A stretch of 64,000 bases of DNA from Jiangella ureilytica (lineage in GTDB: Bacteria; Actinomycetota; Actinomycetes; Jiangellales; Jiangellaceae): assembly GCF_004348545.1 (NCBI RefSeq), contig NZ_SMKL01000024.1, positions 1 through 64,000 on the forward strand. The letters run 5' to 3'. Position numbers and translations under genes: made by a program. The notes under the pieces are model-generated. The model saw only the letters and a list, made by a program, of their open reading frames with translations. It made no database searches and was not told the origin of the DNA. Position 1 is the first letter of the stretch, and the number at the start of each line of letters is the position of its first letter. This document shows positions 51,209 through 60,954 of this stretch, in pieces.

Positions 51209-52377
51209 AGCGCCCCCAGCCCGGCGCGCAGCCGGGTCACCACGTCGGCGACGGCGACGAGGAGGCGGTCGACGTCGTCGCGGGTGGCGTCACTGGTCAG
51301 CGACACGCGGACGTTGCCGTGCGTGAGCGCCCCCATGGCGGCCAGCACGTGGCTGGGCCGCAGCGTGCTCGACGTGCAGGACGAGCCGCTCGAGATCGCG
51401 AACCCGGCCCGGTCCAGCTCCGTGACCAGTGCCTCACCGTCGACGTAGAGGCACGAGAACGTCACCAGGTGCGGCAGCCGCAACGTCGGGTGCCCCACGA
51501 CGTCGACGTCGGCCAGCAGCTCCGGGACGCGGGCGCGGATGTGGTCGACGAGCTCGCGCTGCCGGGCGGCGACGGCGTCGGCCTCCTCCCAGCGGGCCCG
51601 CAGCGCCGCGGCGGCGGCCAGCGCGGCGGGCACGTTCTCGAAGCCGGGCACGCGGCCGCCCTCGCGCTCGTCCCCGGGGAGCGGGGAGCGCCAGCGCACG
51701 TTCCTGCGTACGGCGAGGACGCCGACGCCGGCGGGCCCGCCCCACTTGTGCGCGCTCGCCGTCAGCACCGACCAGCCGGCCGGCAGCGGGACCCGCCCGG
51801 CCGCCTGTGCGGCGTCGACCAGCAACGGGACGCCCCGGCCGGCGCAGTGCGCGGCCACCTCGTCGACCGGCTGGACGGTGCCCACCTCGTGGTTGGCGGC
51901 CTGCAGACAGGCCAGGACGGTGTCGTCGGCGACGGCGGCGGCGAACGCCGCGGGGTCGACCCGGCCGTCGCGGTCGACGCCGACCTCCACCGTCCGGGCC
52001 CCCTCGTGCCGGGCCAGGTGCGCCGCCGACTGCAGCACCGCGGAGTGCTCGACGGCGGAGACGGCGACCACCCGCGGATCGCCGGCCTCACGCCGTCGGG
52101 CCGCGGCCGTCCCCAGCATCCCCAGCTGGATCGCCTGCGTTCCGCTGGCCGTGAACGACACCTCGTCGGGACGGGCGCCGACGACCGCGGCGACGACCTC
52201 GCGGGCGTTGTCCAGCAGCATGCGGGCCCGGCGGGCCGAGCCGTACAGCCGCGCCGGATCGGCCCAGCCCTCGTCGGCGGCGGCCAGCAGCACCTCGCGC
52301 GCCGCGGGGTGCAAGGGCTCCGTCGACGCGGCGTCGAAGTACCCGTCGGACGAGGCCGACACGCCGCGCGTGCTCAT
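51205..52377 (-). CDS. Cysteine desulfurase (NifS/IscS-like, class V aminotransferase)
   Basis: A 390-residue PLP enzyme that takes sulfur from cysteine as an enzyme-bound persulfide. It begins GYFDAASTEPLHPAAREVLL, then FTASGTQAIQLGM, VEHSAVLQS, and NHEVGTVQPV. PLP lysine is in TASAHKWGGP, and the active Cys is in ISSGSSCTSSTLRPSHVL. The loop around the Cys is of IscS type. ATG at 52377. It overlaps the TusA-like gene; ErpA is encoded beyond that. No IscU or SUF genes are nearby, so a role in sulfur relay is as likely as in cluster assembly. Confidence 0.92.
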   Translation of the reverse strand: MSTRGVSASSDGYFDAASTEPLHPAAREVLLAAADEGWADPARLYGSARRARMLLDNAREVVAAVVGARPDEVSFTASGTQAIQLGMLGTAAARRREAGDPRVVAVSAVEHSAVLQSAAHLARHEGARTVEVGVDRDGRVDPAAFAAAVADDTVLACLQAANHEVGTVQPVDEVAAHCAGRGVPLLVDAAQAAGRVPLPAGWSVLTASAHKWGGPAGVGVLAVRRNVRWRSPLPGDEREGGRVPGFENVPAALAAAAALRARWEEADAVAARQRELVDHIRARVPELLADVDVVGHPTLRLPHLVTFSCLYVDGEALVTELDRAGFAISSGSSCTSSTLRPSHVLAAMGALTHGNVRVSLTSDATRDDVDRLLVAVADVVTRLRAGLGAL

Positions 52378-52507
52378 CGTGTACCTCCCGGAATGACGGC
52401 GGACGGCTACCGCTAGGGTTGGGCGCGACAGGAGAAGTTTGCTCTCGCCACGGTGCCGGTTGCCAACCGCCCGCCCGGGCGAGCGGGTCGAAAGAGAAGG
52501 GCGCCTC

Positions 52508-53362
52508 GTGAGTCAGTCTGGCAGGGTCCGCCCGGCGCGTCGCCGGGCGGCGACCGCCGCCGTACTCCTTCTCGGCACGCTGATCGTGCTGGCTGGTTGC
52601 TCGGCACAGCAGCGCGACGACTGGTCGCGCCTGGCGCTCCCGGAGCCGGCCACAGAGGAGACGCCGCTGATCGGCAACCTGTGGGTCGGCGCCTGGGTCG
52701 CCGCGTTCGCCGTCGGCGTCCTGGTGTGGGGCCTGATCATCTGGGCGGTCATCGCCTACCGCCGGCGCGACGACGAGCTGCCGAAGCAGACGCGGTTCAA
52801 CATCCCGATCGAGTTCCTCTACACGGTCGCCCCGCTGTTCGTCATCGTGCCGCTGTTCTGGTTCACGGCCGACCACCAGGAGAAGATCACCGAGCTGTCC
52901 GACGACCCCGACGTCACCATCGGCGTCATCGGCCAGCAGTGGTCCTGGACGTTCAACTACATGGACGAAGAGGCGCACGACATCGGCACCATCAACGACC
53001 GCCCGACGCTGTACCTCCCGGTGGGCCAGACGGTCCGGTTCGACCTCATGTCGCCCGACGTCATCCACTCCTTCTGGATCCCGGCGTTCTACATGAAGAT
53101 GGACGTCATCCCGGGCCACCCCAACGCGTTCCAGGTCACCCCTGACCGCGAGGGCAGCTACGTCGGCCGCTGCGCGGAGCTGTGCGGCGCCTACCACCAG
53201 TCGATGCTGTTCAACGTCGAGGTGGTGTCCGAGCAGGAGTACCAGGACCACATCGACGCCCTGCGCGAGGCCGGCCAGGACACCATCATCGAGCCGCCCA
53301 TCCGCGGCGCCTACGACGACGAGGTCCTGGACGACGAGAACACGGGGGGTGACCACGAGTGA
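52508..53362 (+). CDS. ctaC: Cytochrome c oxidase subunit II
   Basis: The subunit that takes electrons from cytochrome c (here probably QcrC) into the CuA centre of the aa3 oxidase. It has 284 residues, with a lipoprotein signal ending LIVLAGC, two membrane helices ([25 protein letters not shown] and [19 protein letters not shown]), then an outside cupredoxin domain. CuA ligands are in [11 protein letters not shown] and [15 protein letters not shown] follows AGAAGG at 8 bp. Its stop overlaps the ctaD start (GTGA). First gene of ctaC-ctaD-ctaF. Confidence 0.96.
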   Translation: MSQSGRVRPARRRAATAAVLLLGTLIVLAGCSAQQRDDWSRLALPEPATEETPLIGNLWVGAWVAAFAVGVLVWGLIIWAVIAYRRRDDELPKQTRFNIPIEFLYTVAPLFVIVPLFWFTADHQEKITELSDDPDVTIGVIGQQWSWTFNYMDEEAHDIGTINDRPTLYLPVGQTVRFDLMSPDVIHSFWIPAFYMKMDVIPGHPNAFQVTPDREGSYVGRCAELCGAYHQSMLFNVEVVSEQEYQDHIDALREAGQDTIIEPPIRGAYDDEVLDDENTGGDHE

Positions 53363-55089
53363 CCACATATCTGGAGCGGACCGCCGCGGCGGAAGCCGCC
53401 GTCACGCTGCCCAAGCGCAAGGGCAACGTGGTCGTCCGGTGGATGACGTCCACCGACCACAAGATCATCGGCTACATGTATCTGATCGCGTCGTTCGGGT
53501 TCTTCCTGTTCGGCGGCGTGCTGGCGCTGTTCATCCGGGCCGAGCTGTTCTCGCCCGGCCGTCAGGTCGTCAGCGACGAGATGTACAACCAGCTGTTCAC
53601 CATGCACGGCACGATCATGCTGCTGCTGTTCGCGACGCCGCTGTTCATCGGCTTCGGCAACGTCATCGTGCCGCTGCAGATCGGCGCTCCCGACGTCGCG
53701 TTCCCGCGGCTGAACATGTTCAGCTTCTACCTGTTCCTGTTCGGCGGGCTCATCGTCTGCGCGGGCTTCATCACGCCGGGCGGTGCCGCGGACTTCGGCT
53801 GGTTCGCCTACGCGCCGCTGCACAACACCGTCTACAGTCCGAACGTCGGTGGCGACCTCTGGGTCGCGGGCCTGGCGATGAGCGGTTTCGGCACCATCTT
53901 CGGCGCCGTCAACTTCATCACGACCATCGTGTGCATGCGCGCGCCCGGCGTCACGATGTTCCGGATGCCGATCTTCACCTGGAACATCTTCGTCACCAGC
54001 GTCCTGGTGCTGATCGCGTTCCCGCTGCTGGCGGCGGCGCTGTTCGCGATGTTCGCCGACCGCAACCTCGGCACCCACATCTATGATCCGACGGCGGGTG
54101 GTGCGGTCCTCTGGCAGCACCTGTTCTGGTTCTTCGGCCATCCCGAGGTCTACATCATCGCGTTGCCGTTCTTCGGCATCATCACCGAGGTCATCCCGGT
54201 CTTCAGCCGCAAGCCGATCTTCGGTTACAAGGGCCTGGTGTTCGCGACGCTGTCCATCGCCGGCCTGTCCGTGGCGGTGTGGGCGCACCACATGTTCGTC
54301 ACCGGGGCGGTGAACCTGCCGTTCTTCGCGGCCATGACCATGCTCATCGCCATCCCGACCGGGCTGAAGTTCTTCGCCTGGATCGGCACCATGTGGCGAG
54401 GGTCGCTGACGTTCGAGACACCGATGCTGTTCTCCATCGGCTTCCTCGTGACGTTCCTGTTCGGCGGCCTCACGGGCATCATCCTGGCGTCGCCGCCGCT
54501 GGACTTCCACGTGTCCGACACCTACTTCGTGGTGGCGCACTTCCACTACGTGGTGTTCGGCACGGTCGTGTTCGCGATGTTCGCAGGGTTCTACTTCTGG
54601 TGGCCCAAGTTCACCGGCCGCATGCTCGACGAGCGCCTCGGCAAGGTGCACTTCTGGCTGCTGTTCATCGGCTTCCACGGCACGTTCATGGTGCAGCACT
54701 GGCTGGGCGTCGAGGGCTTCCCGCGGCGCTACTCCGACTACGAGCCGGGCGACGGGTTCACGTTCCTGAACCAGTTCTCGTCGGTGTTCGCCTTCGTGCT
54801 GGCCGCGTCGACGCTGCCGTTCCTGTGGAACGTGTGGCAGACCCGGCTCGCGCCGAAGGTGCAGGTCGACGACCCGTGGGGCTTCGGCAACTCGCTGGAG
54901 TGGGCCACGTCCTGCCCGCCGCCGCGGCACAACTTCACCTCGCTGCCGCGGGTGCGCAGCGAGCGGCCGGCCTTCGACCTCAAGTACCCCGAGGTCGCGG
55001 CCATGGCCGAGGGCAAACCGGCCAAGGCCGGGCCACTCACACAGACGCTCGGGCCCGCTGACGTCGCCGGCCCGGAGGAGGACAAGTGA
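53359..55089 (+). CDS. ctaD: Cytochrome c oxidase subunit I
   Basis: The catalytic subunit with heme a and the heme a3-CuB centre. It has 576 residues and twelve membrane helices. A heme a ligand is in [12 protein letters not shown]. CuB and the cross-linked Tyr are in [19 protein letters not shown], with further CuB histidines in WAHHMFVTG. Heme a3 and heme a histidines are in VVAHFHYVV. The start overlaps ctaC and the stop overlaps ctaF, so all three are coupled. Confidence 0.97.
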   Translation: MTTYLERTAAAEAAVTLPKRKGNVVVRWMTSTDHKIIGYMYLIASFGFFLFGGVLALFIRAELFSPGRQVVSDEMYNQLFTMHGTIMLLLFATPLFIGFGNVIVPLQIGAPDVAFPRLNMFSFYLFLFGGLIVCAGFITPGGAADFGWFAYAPLHNTVYSPNVGGDLWVAGLAMSGFGTIFGAVNFITTIVCMRAPGVTMFRMPIFTWNIFVTSVLVLIAFPLLAAALFAMFADRNLGTHIYDPTAGGAVLWQHLFWFFGHPEVYIIALPFFGIITEVIPVFSRKPIFGYKGLVFATLSIAGLSVAVWAHHMFVTGAVNLPFFAAMTMLIAIPTGLKFFAWIGTMWRGSLTFETPMLFSIGFLVTFLFGGLTGIILASPPLDFHVSDTYFVVAHFHYVVFGTVVFAMFAGFYFWWPKFTGRMLDERLGKVHFWLLFIGFHGTFMVQHWLGVEGFPRRYSDYEPGDGFTFLNQFSSVFAFVLAASTLPFLWNVWQTRLAPKVQVDDPWGFGNSLEWATSCPPPRHNFTSLPRVRSERPAFDLKYPEVAAMAEGKPAKAGPLTQTLGPADVAGPEEDK

Positions 55090-55478
55090 AGATCGAAGGC
55101 ATGATCTTCGCCATCGTGACGGTCTTCTTCGCGGGCGTCACGCCGGTGTACTGGTTCATGTCCGAGGACCCCACCGGCACGACGGCGCTCGTGCTGACGT
55201 TCGGCCTCGGCGCCATGATCGCGTTCTACTTCCTGCTGCTGTCGCGGCGCTTCCCGCCGCGGCCCGAGGACCGCGACGGCGAGGTCGAGGAGCTGGCCGG
55301 CGAGTACGGCTTCTACAGCCCGCACTCGTGGTGGCCGCTGGCCGCCGCCGGCGCGGTGTCGATGGTGTTCATCGGCCTCGTGTTCGCCTGGTTCATCTTC
55401 ATCATCGGGGTCGCGCTGGCCGCCATGGCCGCGGTCGGCTGGGTGTTCGAGTACTACCGGGGCGAGTACGCCCACTGA
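55086..55478 (+). CDS. ctaF: Cytochrome c oxidase subunit IV, actinobacterial type
   Basis: A 130-residue membrane subunit specific to actinobacterial aa3 oxidase. It has two N-terminal helices ([20 protein letters not shown] and [19 protein letters not shown]), a charged loop, the motif [19 protein letters not shown], and two more helices. GTG overlaps the ctaD stop. It ends the operon and is followed by a clear terminator. Confidence 0.94.
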   Translation: MKIEGMIFAIVTVFFAGVTPVYWFMSEDPTGTTALVLTFGLGAMIAFYFLLLSRRFPPRPEDRDGEVEELAGEYGFYSPHSWWPLAAAGAVSMVFIGLVFAWFIFIIGVALAAMAAVGWVFEYYRGEYAH

Positions 55479-55494
55479 TCGCTCTCTGATCGAC

Positions 55495-55535
55495 GCACAT
55501 CGCCCGTGGGCCCGCTGGGTCCGCGGGCGATGTGC
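55495..55535. terminator. Terminator after ctaF
   Basis: GCACATCGCCCG (55495-55506) and CGGGCGATGTGC (55524-55535) form a perfect 12-bp stem around a 17-nt G+C-rich loop that can itself pair. It is 17 bp after the ctaF stop. Confidence 0.8.
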
Positions 55536-55613
55536 CTCGATGAGGTTTCGAGGCGGCCGATCCGGTTACCTCTGGGGTGTCAGATGCCACAGACATCCTC
55601 GGAGGAGGTCGCG

Positions 55614-55820
55614 ATGATGGCTCAGCCTCTGACGGCGAAGATCCGGCGCGTGGACGACACCCTGCGCAAGCTGGTCGAACGCCGTGGCGACAACGACGAT
55701 CCCGCCTACGCCCTGCGCACGGCGGAGTCGATCGACCGGTGGCTCGACGAGCGGATCGTGCTGATGCGCAGTCGCGACGGCGACCCGGCGCTGGTCACGA
55801 CGGGCGAGCGGCGGGGCTGA
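55614..55820 (+). CDS. Small hypothetical protein
   Basis: A 68-residue charged protein: MMAQPLTAKIRRVDDTLRKLVERRGDNDDPAYALRTAESIDRWLDERIVLMRSRDG. It is mostly helical, with a possible amphipathic helix at the start, and no membrane segment. A very strong GGAGGAGG precedes the tandem ATG codons, supporting translation; the second ATG (55617) has the better spacing. No family was recognised. It stands alone between the ctaF terminator and the convergent EamA gene. Confidence 0.7.
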   Translation: MMAQPLTAKIRRVDDTLRKLVERRGDNDDPAYALRTAESIDRWLDERIVLMRSRDGDPALVTTGERRG

Positions 55821-55829
55821 CGCCGACTG

Positions 55830-56825
55830 TCATGGCTCGGCGACCGGGCGCGCGATGTCGTCGCAGCTGACGTCGAGCGCGTCGCGGTGACCATGGCCCT
55901 GTGCGGCCGGGACCGGCGCCGTCGCCGTCGTCGACCCGGCCGGCGACGCGATGGCCGGCACCGGCTCGGGCTCCTTGTCCTTCGAGGTCGCCAGCACCGA
56001 GCCGAACAGGATGAAACCGAACCCGAGGGCGGTGAAGACGGTGAACCGCTCGTCCAGCACGAGGACGCCGAGCACCAGCGCGACCGCCGGGTTGACATAG
56101 GTGATGACGGTGGAGCGGCTCGGCCCGACCTCGGCGACCAGGGCGAAGAACACCAGGAACGCCGCTACCGTGCACACCACGCCCAAGCCGGTGATGCTGA
56201 GCCAGACCTCGCTCGACAGCGGCTCTCCGGGCCACTGCACCAGGCCCAGCGGCAGGTACAGGACGGCCGACACCGTCAGCGACGCGGCCATGACCCCGAG
56301 GCCGGGCAGGTGCGAGAGCCAGCGCGACAGGATGATCGGCCCGACGGCGTAGCAGACGGCGGTCCCCGCGACGGCGAGGACCGGCGCCGGGCTGCTCGCC
56401 TCGACGTCGAAGCCGACCAGCGCGGCGACGCCGGCGAACCCGACCAGCAGGCCGGCCAGCCGCCGCCCGCCCGGTCGCTGCTCGGTGCCCATGACCCACA
56501 CCAGCACCGCGCCGACCAGCGGCACGGCGGCGACGAGCAGGCCGGTGAGCGAGCTGGTGAGCTCCTGCTCGGCGTACCCGAGGAGATACCAGGGGATGCA
56601 GACCTCGATGAGGGTGAAGGCGAGCAGCGGCCGCCAGTAGGGGACCAGCGGGCGCAGATAGCCCTTCCGGGCGGCGAGCGGCAGCAACAGGGCCGCGCCG
56701 ATGGCCGTCCGAGCCAGCACGATCGCGGCCGGGGACAGCTCCTCGACGGCCACCTTGATGAGCAGATAGGGGATGCCCCAGATGATCCCCAGCGCGACGA
56801 AGAGAATCCACCCTCGACGGGACAA
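55830..56825 (-). CDS. EamA/DMT-family membrane transporter
   Basis: A 331-residue drug/metabolite transporter with ten helices in two EamA repeats: GWILFVALGIIWGIPYLLIKVAVEELSPAAIVLART and AVCYAVGPIILSRWLSHLP in the first and second halves, and the usual YVNPAVALVLGVLVLDERFT. A disordered Pro/Ala tail of about 45 residues follows. TTG at 56825 was chosen because AAAGGAGG lies 6 bp upstream. The substrate is unknown. Confidence 0.9.
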   Translation of the reverse strand: MSRRGWILFVALGIIWGIPYLLIKVAVEELSPAAIVLARTAIGAALLLPLAARKGYLRPLVPYWRPLLAFTLIEVCIPWYLLGYAEQELTSSLTGLLVAAVPLVGAVLVWVMGTEQRPGGRRLAGLLVGFAGVAALVGFDVEASSPAPVLAVAGTAVCYAVGPIILSRWLSHLPGLGVMAASLTVSAVLYLPLGLVQWPGEPLSSEVWLSITGLGVVCTVAAFLVFFALVAEVGPSRSTVITYVNPAVALVLGVLVLDERFTVFTALGFGFILFGSVLATSKDKEPEPVPAIASPAGSTTATAPVPAAQGHGHRDALDVSCDDIARPVAEP

Positions 56826-56960
56826 CCCGGGCCTCCTTTGCCCCTCACGACGCGCTCCGCTCGGAGCACGTCGTCCACAGCATCATCCGGCGACGGCAGT
56901 TGTCCACATTTCGGCGATCGGCGGTTGAGCCGGGCGGCCGGGCGGGGGAGTGTCGCCTCC

Positions 56961-58055
56961 ATGACGATACGCGAACACCTCAGCGGCGCGGCGACGGCGG
57001 GCGGGCCGGGCGACCTCCTGGCCGCGGTACCGCACCTCATCGGCTTCCACCCGCATTCCAGCCTCGTCGTCGTCTGCGTCGACCTGGAGAAGCGGCGCAC
57101 CGGCATGATCATGCGCCTCGACCTGCCCGCACCCGAGCACGAGAAGGACTACGCGGCCGACCTGGCGCAGCGCATCGAGCACCACCCTCCCGACGCCGTC
57201 ATCCTGCTCTGCTACGGCGCAGAGCCGGACGCTCCGGGCCACCCGCCCGACGACCGCGCAGGCGGGCTGCCGCGTGCGGGGCTGATCGCGCACATCCTCG
57301 ACCACCTGGCCGGCGGCCCGGTCCAGGTCCTGGGCACCGCGTACGTCGACGACGGGCGGTGGTGGACCTACGACTGCGACCATCCGGGGTGCTGCCCGCC
57401 CGGCGGTGTCGCGTTGCCCGACTCCGGCACCGGCACCGCGGCTGACGTCGCGGCGCGGGCGGCGCTGCAGGGACGGCGCACGCTGTCGTCGCGGCGCGAG
57501 CTCGAGGACGCCGTGCGCGGGCCCACCGGCGCGGACGAGGAGGCGCTGCTGCGGGTCTTCGAGCGGGTCGACCGCGAGCTGGCCGCCGAGGCGCGTGCCG
57601 ACGGCGCCGAGGCCGTCCGCGGGCGGACCCTGGCCCTGGCGAGGGTGCTGCTGACGCAGTCCGCCGAGGGCCGGCTCGACCTCTCCGACGACGACGTCGC
57701 CCGGATGTGCCTCGGCGCGGCCGACCTGCCGGTGCGCGACCGGTTCGTGGCGCTCCAGACACCCGATCCGGCGGCCTGGCTGAGCCTGCTGACCGCGCTG
57801 GCCCGGCGCACGCCCGACGCGCGGTCGACGCCCGTCTGCACGGTCCTGGCCTGGGTCGCCTACCAGCAGGGCGACGGCGCCGTCGCGAACGTCGCGCTCG
57901 ACCGCGTCCTGGCCGTCGACCCGGGGCACACCATGGCCATGCTGCTGCGCTACTGCCTCGACGGCCAGGTCACCCCCGACCACATCACCGCCATGACCCG
58001 CGCCGCGGCGTCCAGCGCCCGCAGGGAGGTGAGCGGCGTTCCCCGTCAGCCGTGA
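56961..58055 (+). CDS. DUF4192 domain protein
   Basis: A 364-residue cytoplasmic protein of the actinobacterial DUF4192 family: GPGDLLAAVPHLIGFHPHSSLVVVCVD at the start, TGMIMRLDLP, VLGTAYVDDGRWWTYDCDHPGCCPPGG and a helical C-terminal part with RVLLTQSAEGRL and TVLAWVAYQQGDGAVANVALDRVLAVDPGHTMA. The Cys/His-rich CDHPGCCPP is conserved in the family and might bind metal. Function unknown. ATG at 56961 is preceded by GGGGGAG. It lies in the divergent gap with EamA. Confidence 0.9.
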   Translation: MTIREHLSGAATAGGPGDLLAAVPHLIGFHPHSSLVVVCVDLEKRRTGMIMRLDLPAPEHEKDYAADLAQRIEHHPPDAVILLCYGAEPDAPGHPPDDRAGGLPRAGLIAHILDHLAGGPVQVLGTAYVDDGRWWTYDCDHPGCCPPGGVALPDSGTGTAADVAARAALQGRRTLSSRRELEDAVRGPTGADEEALLRVFERVDRELAAEARADGAEAVRGRTLALARVLLTQSAEGRLDLSDDDVARMCLGAADLPVRDRFVALQTPDPAAWLSLLTALARRTPDARSTPVCTVLAWVAYQQGDGAVANVALDRVLAVDPGHTMAMLLRYCLDGQVTPDHITAMTRAAASSARREVSGVPRQP

Positions 58056-58081
58056 CCATGGCGCTGTTGTCGCTGCCATGA

Positions 58082-58149
58082 CGATCATGAGAGCGCCATG
58101 ATCGAGCGCCCGCACCCGCGCCCGCGCCGGCACCGGCACCGGCGCGGGC
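58082..58149. terminator. Inverted repeats between DUF4192 gene and qcrB
   Basis: CGATCATG / CATGATCG (58082-58089 and 58097-58104) form one short stem. GCCCGCGCCGG / CCGGCGCGGGC (58120-58130 and 58139-58149) form an 11-bp stem with an 8-nt loop. They lie between convergent gene ends, so the second is the likely terminator. CATGGCGCT just upstream is repeated in inverse as AGCGCCATG. Confidence 0.65.
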
Positions 58150-58213
58150 TCGAAATGCGCAACGCCCAGGCCGTCCGCGGAGGACGACCCGGGCGCTCCG
58201 GTAGTGTTGCCGG

Positions 58214-59869
58214 TTACTGCTGGCCGCTGGGCAGCTCGTCGCGGTGATCGGCCTCGACGGCATCGTGGCCGTGGCCGCCGTCGTGGTGGGCCGACTCGAG
58301 CTCCTCCCGCGTCGGCTTCTGCACCACGTCGCCGAAGTAGAAGCGGGAGAGGCGGGCCTGGACCCGCTTGCTCCGGTACTTCGGGTTCGGGATGCCGTTG
58401 GCGTCCGTGGCCGGCCCCGGGTCCGACGGCAGCTGCCGCTCGTGCCAGGTGATCTGGTAGGCCTCGGGCGGCGTGAGCGGCGCGTGCAGCTCGGAGAACT
58501 CGCCGTCGGGGCTGACCATGACGATGCCGGTCTCGCGGCCGTGCATGACCTTGTCGCGGTCGCGGCGCTGCAGGCCCAGGCAGATCCGCTTCGTCAACAC
58601 GAACACCAGCGGTGGCAGCACGATGATGCCGACCTGGATGAAGCGGGTGATCCAGTTGACCGGTATCTCGAGCACAGTGGCGAAGAAGTCGTTGCCACCG
58701 GCGATCATCAGCAGCAGGTAGAACGTGATGAACGCGGCGCCGATGCCGGTGCGGACGGGCACGTTGCGGGGCCGGTCCAGCAGGTGGTGCTCACGCTTGT
58801 CGCCGGTCGCCAGCTGCTCCAGCCACGGGTACAGCGCGAGCGGCGTCAGGATGAGCCCGGGCAGGATGATCGCCGGGATCAGCACGCTCATCGTGATCGG
58901 GCGGTCGAAGACGTAGAACTCCCACGCAGGCATCACGCGCAGTGCCCCGTCGAGGAAGCCGACGTACCAGTCGGGCTGGGTACCGGCCGACACCACCGAT
59001 GGATCGTACGGGCCCCACAGCCAGACCGGGTTGATCTGGATGGTCGCGGCCAGCAGGACGAGGACGCCCATGACGATGAACTGGAAGCCGCCGGCCTTGG
59101 CCACGTAGATCGGGTAGAACGGCGCGCCGGCGACGTTCTCGTTGGTCTTGCCGGGGCCGCCCCAGTGGGTGTGCTTCTGGTACCAGAGGATCATCAGGTG
59201 GGCCGTGACCAGCGCCAGGATGAGACCTGGGATCAGCAGGATGTGCATGGGGTAGAGCCGGGCGATGATGTCGTCGCCGGGATACTCGCCGCCGAACAGG
59301 AACGACGAGGCGTAGGTCCCGATGATCGGGATCGCCAGCATGCCGCCCTCGATGATGCGCAGGCCGGTGCCGGACAGCAGGTCGTCGGGGAGGGAGTAGC
59401 CGGTGAAGCCGGCCGCCACGCCCAGAAGCAGCAGGATGACGCCGATCAGCCAGTTGATCTCGCGCGGCTTGCGGAAGGCGCCGGTGAAGAAGACCCGCAG
59501 CATGTGCGCCGACATGGCGGCCAGGAAGATCAACGCGCCCCAGTGGTGCACCTGACGCATGAGCAGGCCGCCGCGCACCTCGAACGACAGCTCGAGGGTC
59601 GTGGCGTACGCCTCGGACATGCCCACGCCGCGCATCGGGGTGTAGGCGCCCTCGTACACGATGTGCGCCATCGACGGCTTGAACCACAGCGTCAGGAACA
59701 CGCCGGACAGCAGGATCATGATGAAGCTGAACAGCGCGATCTCGCCGAGCAGGAACGACCAGTGGTCGGGGAAGACCTTGCGGATGTTGCGCTTCAACCA
59801 GTTGGAGGCGGTGATCCGCTGGTCGACGAAGTCGACGACCTTGCCGGCACCGTTGACGATGGCGCTCAT
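58214..59869 (-). CDS. qcrB: Cytochrome bc1 complex cytochrome b subunit
   Basis: The quinol-oxidising cytochrome b with two b hemes. It has 551 residues. Heme ligand His pairs sit in MRQVHHWGALIFLAAMSAHMLRVFF and PMHILLIPGLILALVTAHLMI. WLIGVILLLLGVAAGFTGYSLPDD and PDWYVGFLDGALRVMP (the PDWY form of the PEWY quinol site) also mark it. The actinobacterial C-terminal extension is present and ends in a His/Asp-rich tail. ATG overlaps the qcrA stop (ATGA). TAA stop, rare here. It is the last gene of ctaE-qcrCAB. Confidence 0.97.
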   Translation of the reverse strand: MSAIVNGAGKVVDFVDQRITASNWLKRNIRKVFPDHWSFLLGEIALFSFIMILLSGVFLTLWFKPSMAHIVYEGAYTPMRGVGMSEAYATTLELSFEVRGGLLMRQVHHWGALIFLAAMSAHMLRVFFTGAFRKPREINWLIGVILLLLGVAAGFTGYSLPDDLLSGTGLRIIEGGMLAIPIIGTYASSFLFGGEYPGDDIIARLYPMHILLIPGLILALVTAHLMILWYQKHTHWGGPGKTNENVAGAPFYPIYVAKAGGFQFIVMGVLVLLAATIQINPVWLWGPYDPSVVSAGTQPDWYVGFLDGALRVMPAWEFYVFDRPITMSVLIPAIILPGLILTPLALYPWLEQLATGDKREHHLLDRPRNVPVRTGIGAAFITFYLLLMIAGGNDFFATVLEIPVNWITRFIQVGIIVLPPLVFVLTKRICLGLQRRDRDKVMHGRETGIVMVSPDGEFSELHAPLTPPEAYQITWHERQLPSDPGPATDANGIPNPKYRSKRVQARLSRFYFGDVVQKPTREELESAHHDGGHGHDAVEADHRDELPSGQQ

Positions 59870-60954
59870 CGCGTGCGCTCCCAGTAGCTCGGCCCGACGG
59901 GCTCGGTGAAGTCGCTCTGCGCGATCAGATAGCCCTCGTCGTCGACGGCGATCGGCAGCTGCGGGAGGCTCCGCGTGGCCGGGCCGAAGATCACCTTGCC
60001 GTTGTCCGAGAGGTCGAACGTGGACTGGTGGCACGGGCAGAGCATGTGGTGCGTGGTCTGCTCGTACAGGCTGATCGGGCAGCCGACGTGCGTGCAGATC
60101 TTGGAGTAGGCCAGGATGCCGTCGACGTTCCAGTTCTCGCGGCCCGGGGCGACGTGGATGTCCTCGGGCAGCATGCGGACCAGCATGACGGGCGACTTGG
60201 CCCGTTCGTTGATGCGCTCGGGACCGTGGTCGGGGAGGTCCTCGAACGTGGCCGGCATCGCGTTGACCAGCTGGCCGATCTCGAGGTCGGCGGCCCGGAT
60301 CGGCTGGAAGGTGACGTCGGTGAGGACGCGCACGCCCTCGTCCCAGATGGTGTGCGCCCTGCGCTCGCTGGGCGACAGGCCGGTGTTGGGGCCGAGGTCG
60401 CGCAGCATGATGACCGCGGGCAGCGGCAGCAGTGCCAACGCGCCGAGCAGCGAGTTGCGGATCAGCTTGCGACGGCCGAAGCCGGTCTCCTCGGTGCCGG
60501 TGTTGAAGTCGGCCAGGGCGGCGGCGCGGGTCTCGTCGTCGCTGCGCAGCGGGTGCCGCTCGTGCACGATCTCGGGAGAGGTCATGAGCGAGCGAGCCCA
60601 CTGGACGGCGCCGGTGCCGACCAGGAACAGGGCCAGGCCCAGGGTCAGGCCGAGCGTGAGGTTCGAGACCTGCACGTCGCCGAGGTTGACGCCCGTCTCA
60701 GGGTCGTCGGGGTGGATGCCGAAGACCACGAAGGAGACGATGAAGGCGACGATCAGGATCGAGGCCAGCGCGAACATGCCGGCCACCTGGCGCTCGGCCC
60801 GGCGCCCGGCCTTCGGCTCGACGTCGGTGAGCCGCGGCTCCTCGTGGTGCAGGCCGGGGTCGGTGATCGGGTCGCCCTGACGGGCCACCGCGTCCGAGCC
60901 GTGGGGGACGACGGCGTGCTCGTCGCCGTTGGGGTTCTGGTTGTGGGTGCTCAT
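59866..60954 (-). CDS. qcrA: Cytochrome bc1 complex Rieske iron-sulfur subunit
   Basis: A 362-residue Rieske protein with three membrane helices, the actinobacterial form: two early helices (MFALASILIVAFIVSFVVFG and LTLGLTLGLALFLVGTGAV), then LIRNSLLGALALLPLPAVIML. The [2Fe-2S] ligands are in CTHVGCP and CPCHQSTF. ATG overlaps the qcrC stop (ATGA) and its stop overlaps qcrB. It passes electrons from quinol to QcrC. Confidence 0.96.
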   Translation of the reverse strand: MSTHNQNPNGDEHAVVPHGSDAVARQGDPITDPGLHHEEPRLTDVEPKAGRRAERQVAGMFALASILIVAFIVSFVVFGIHPDDPETGVNLGDVQVSNLTLGLTLGLALFLVGTGAVQWARSLMTSPEIVHERHPLRSDDETRAAALADFNTGTEETGFGRRKLIRNSLLGALALLPLPAVIMLRDLGPNTGLSPSERRAHTIWDEGVRVLTDVTFQPIRAADLEIGQLVNAMPATFEDLPDHGPERINERAKSPVMLVRMLPEDIHVAPGRENWNVDGILAYSKICTHVGCPISLYEQTTHHMLCPCHQSTFDLSDNGKVIFGPATRSLPQLPIAVDDEGYLIAQSDFTEPVGPSYWERTR

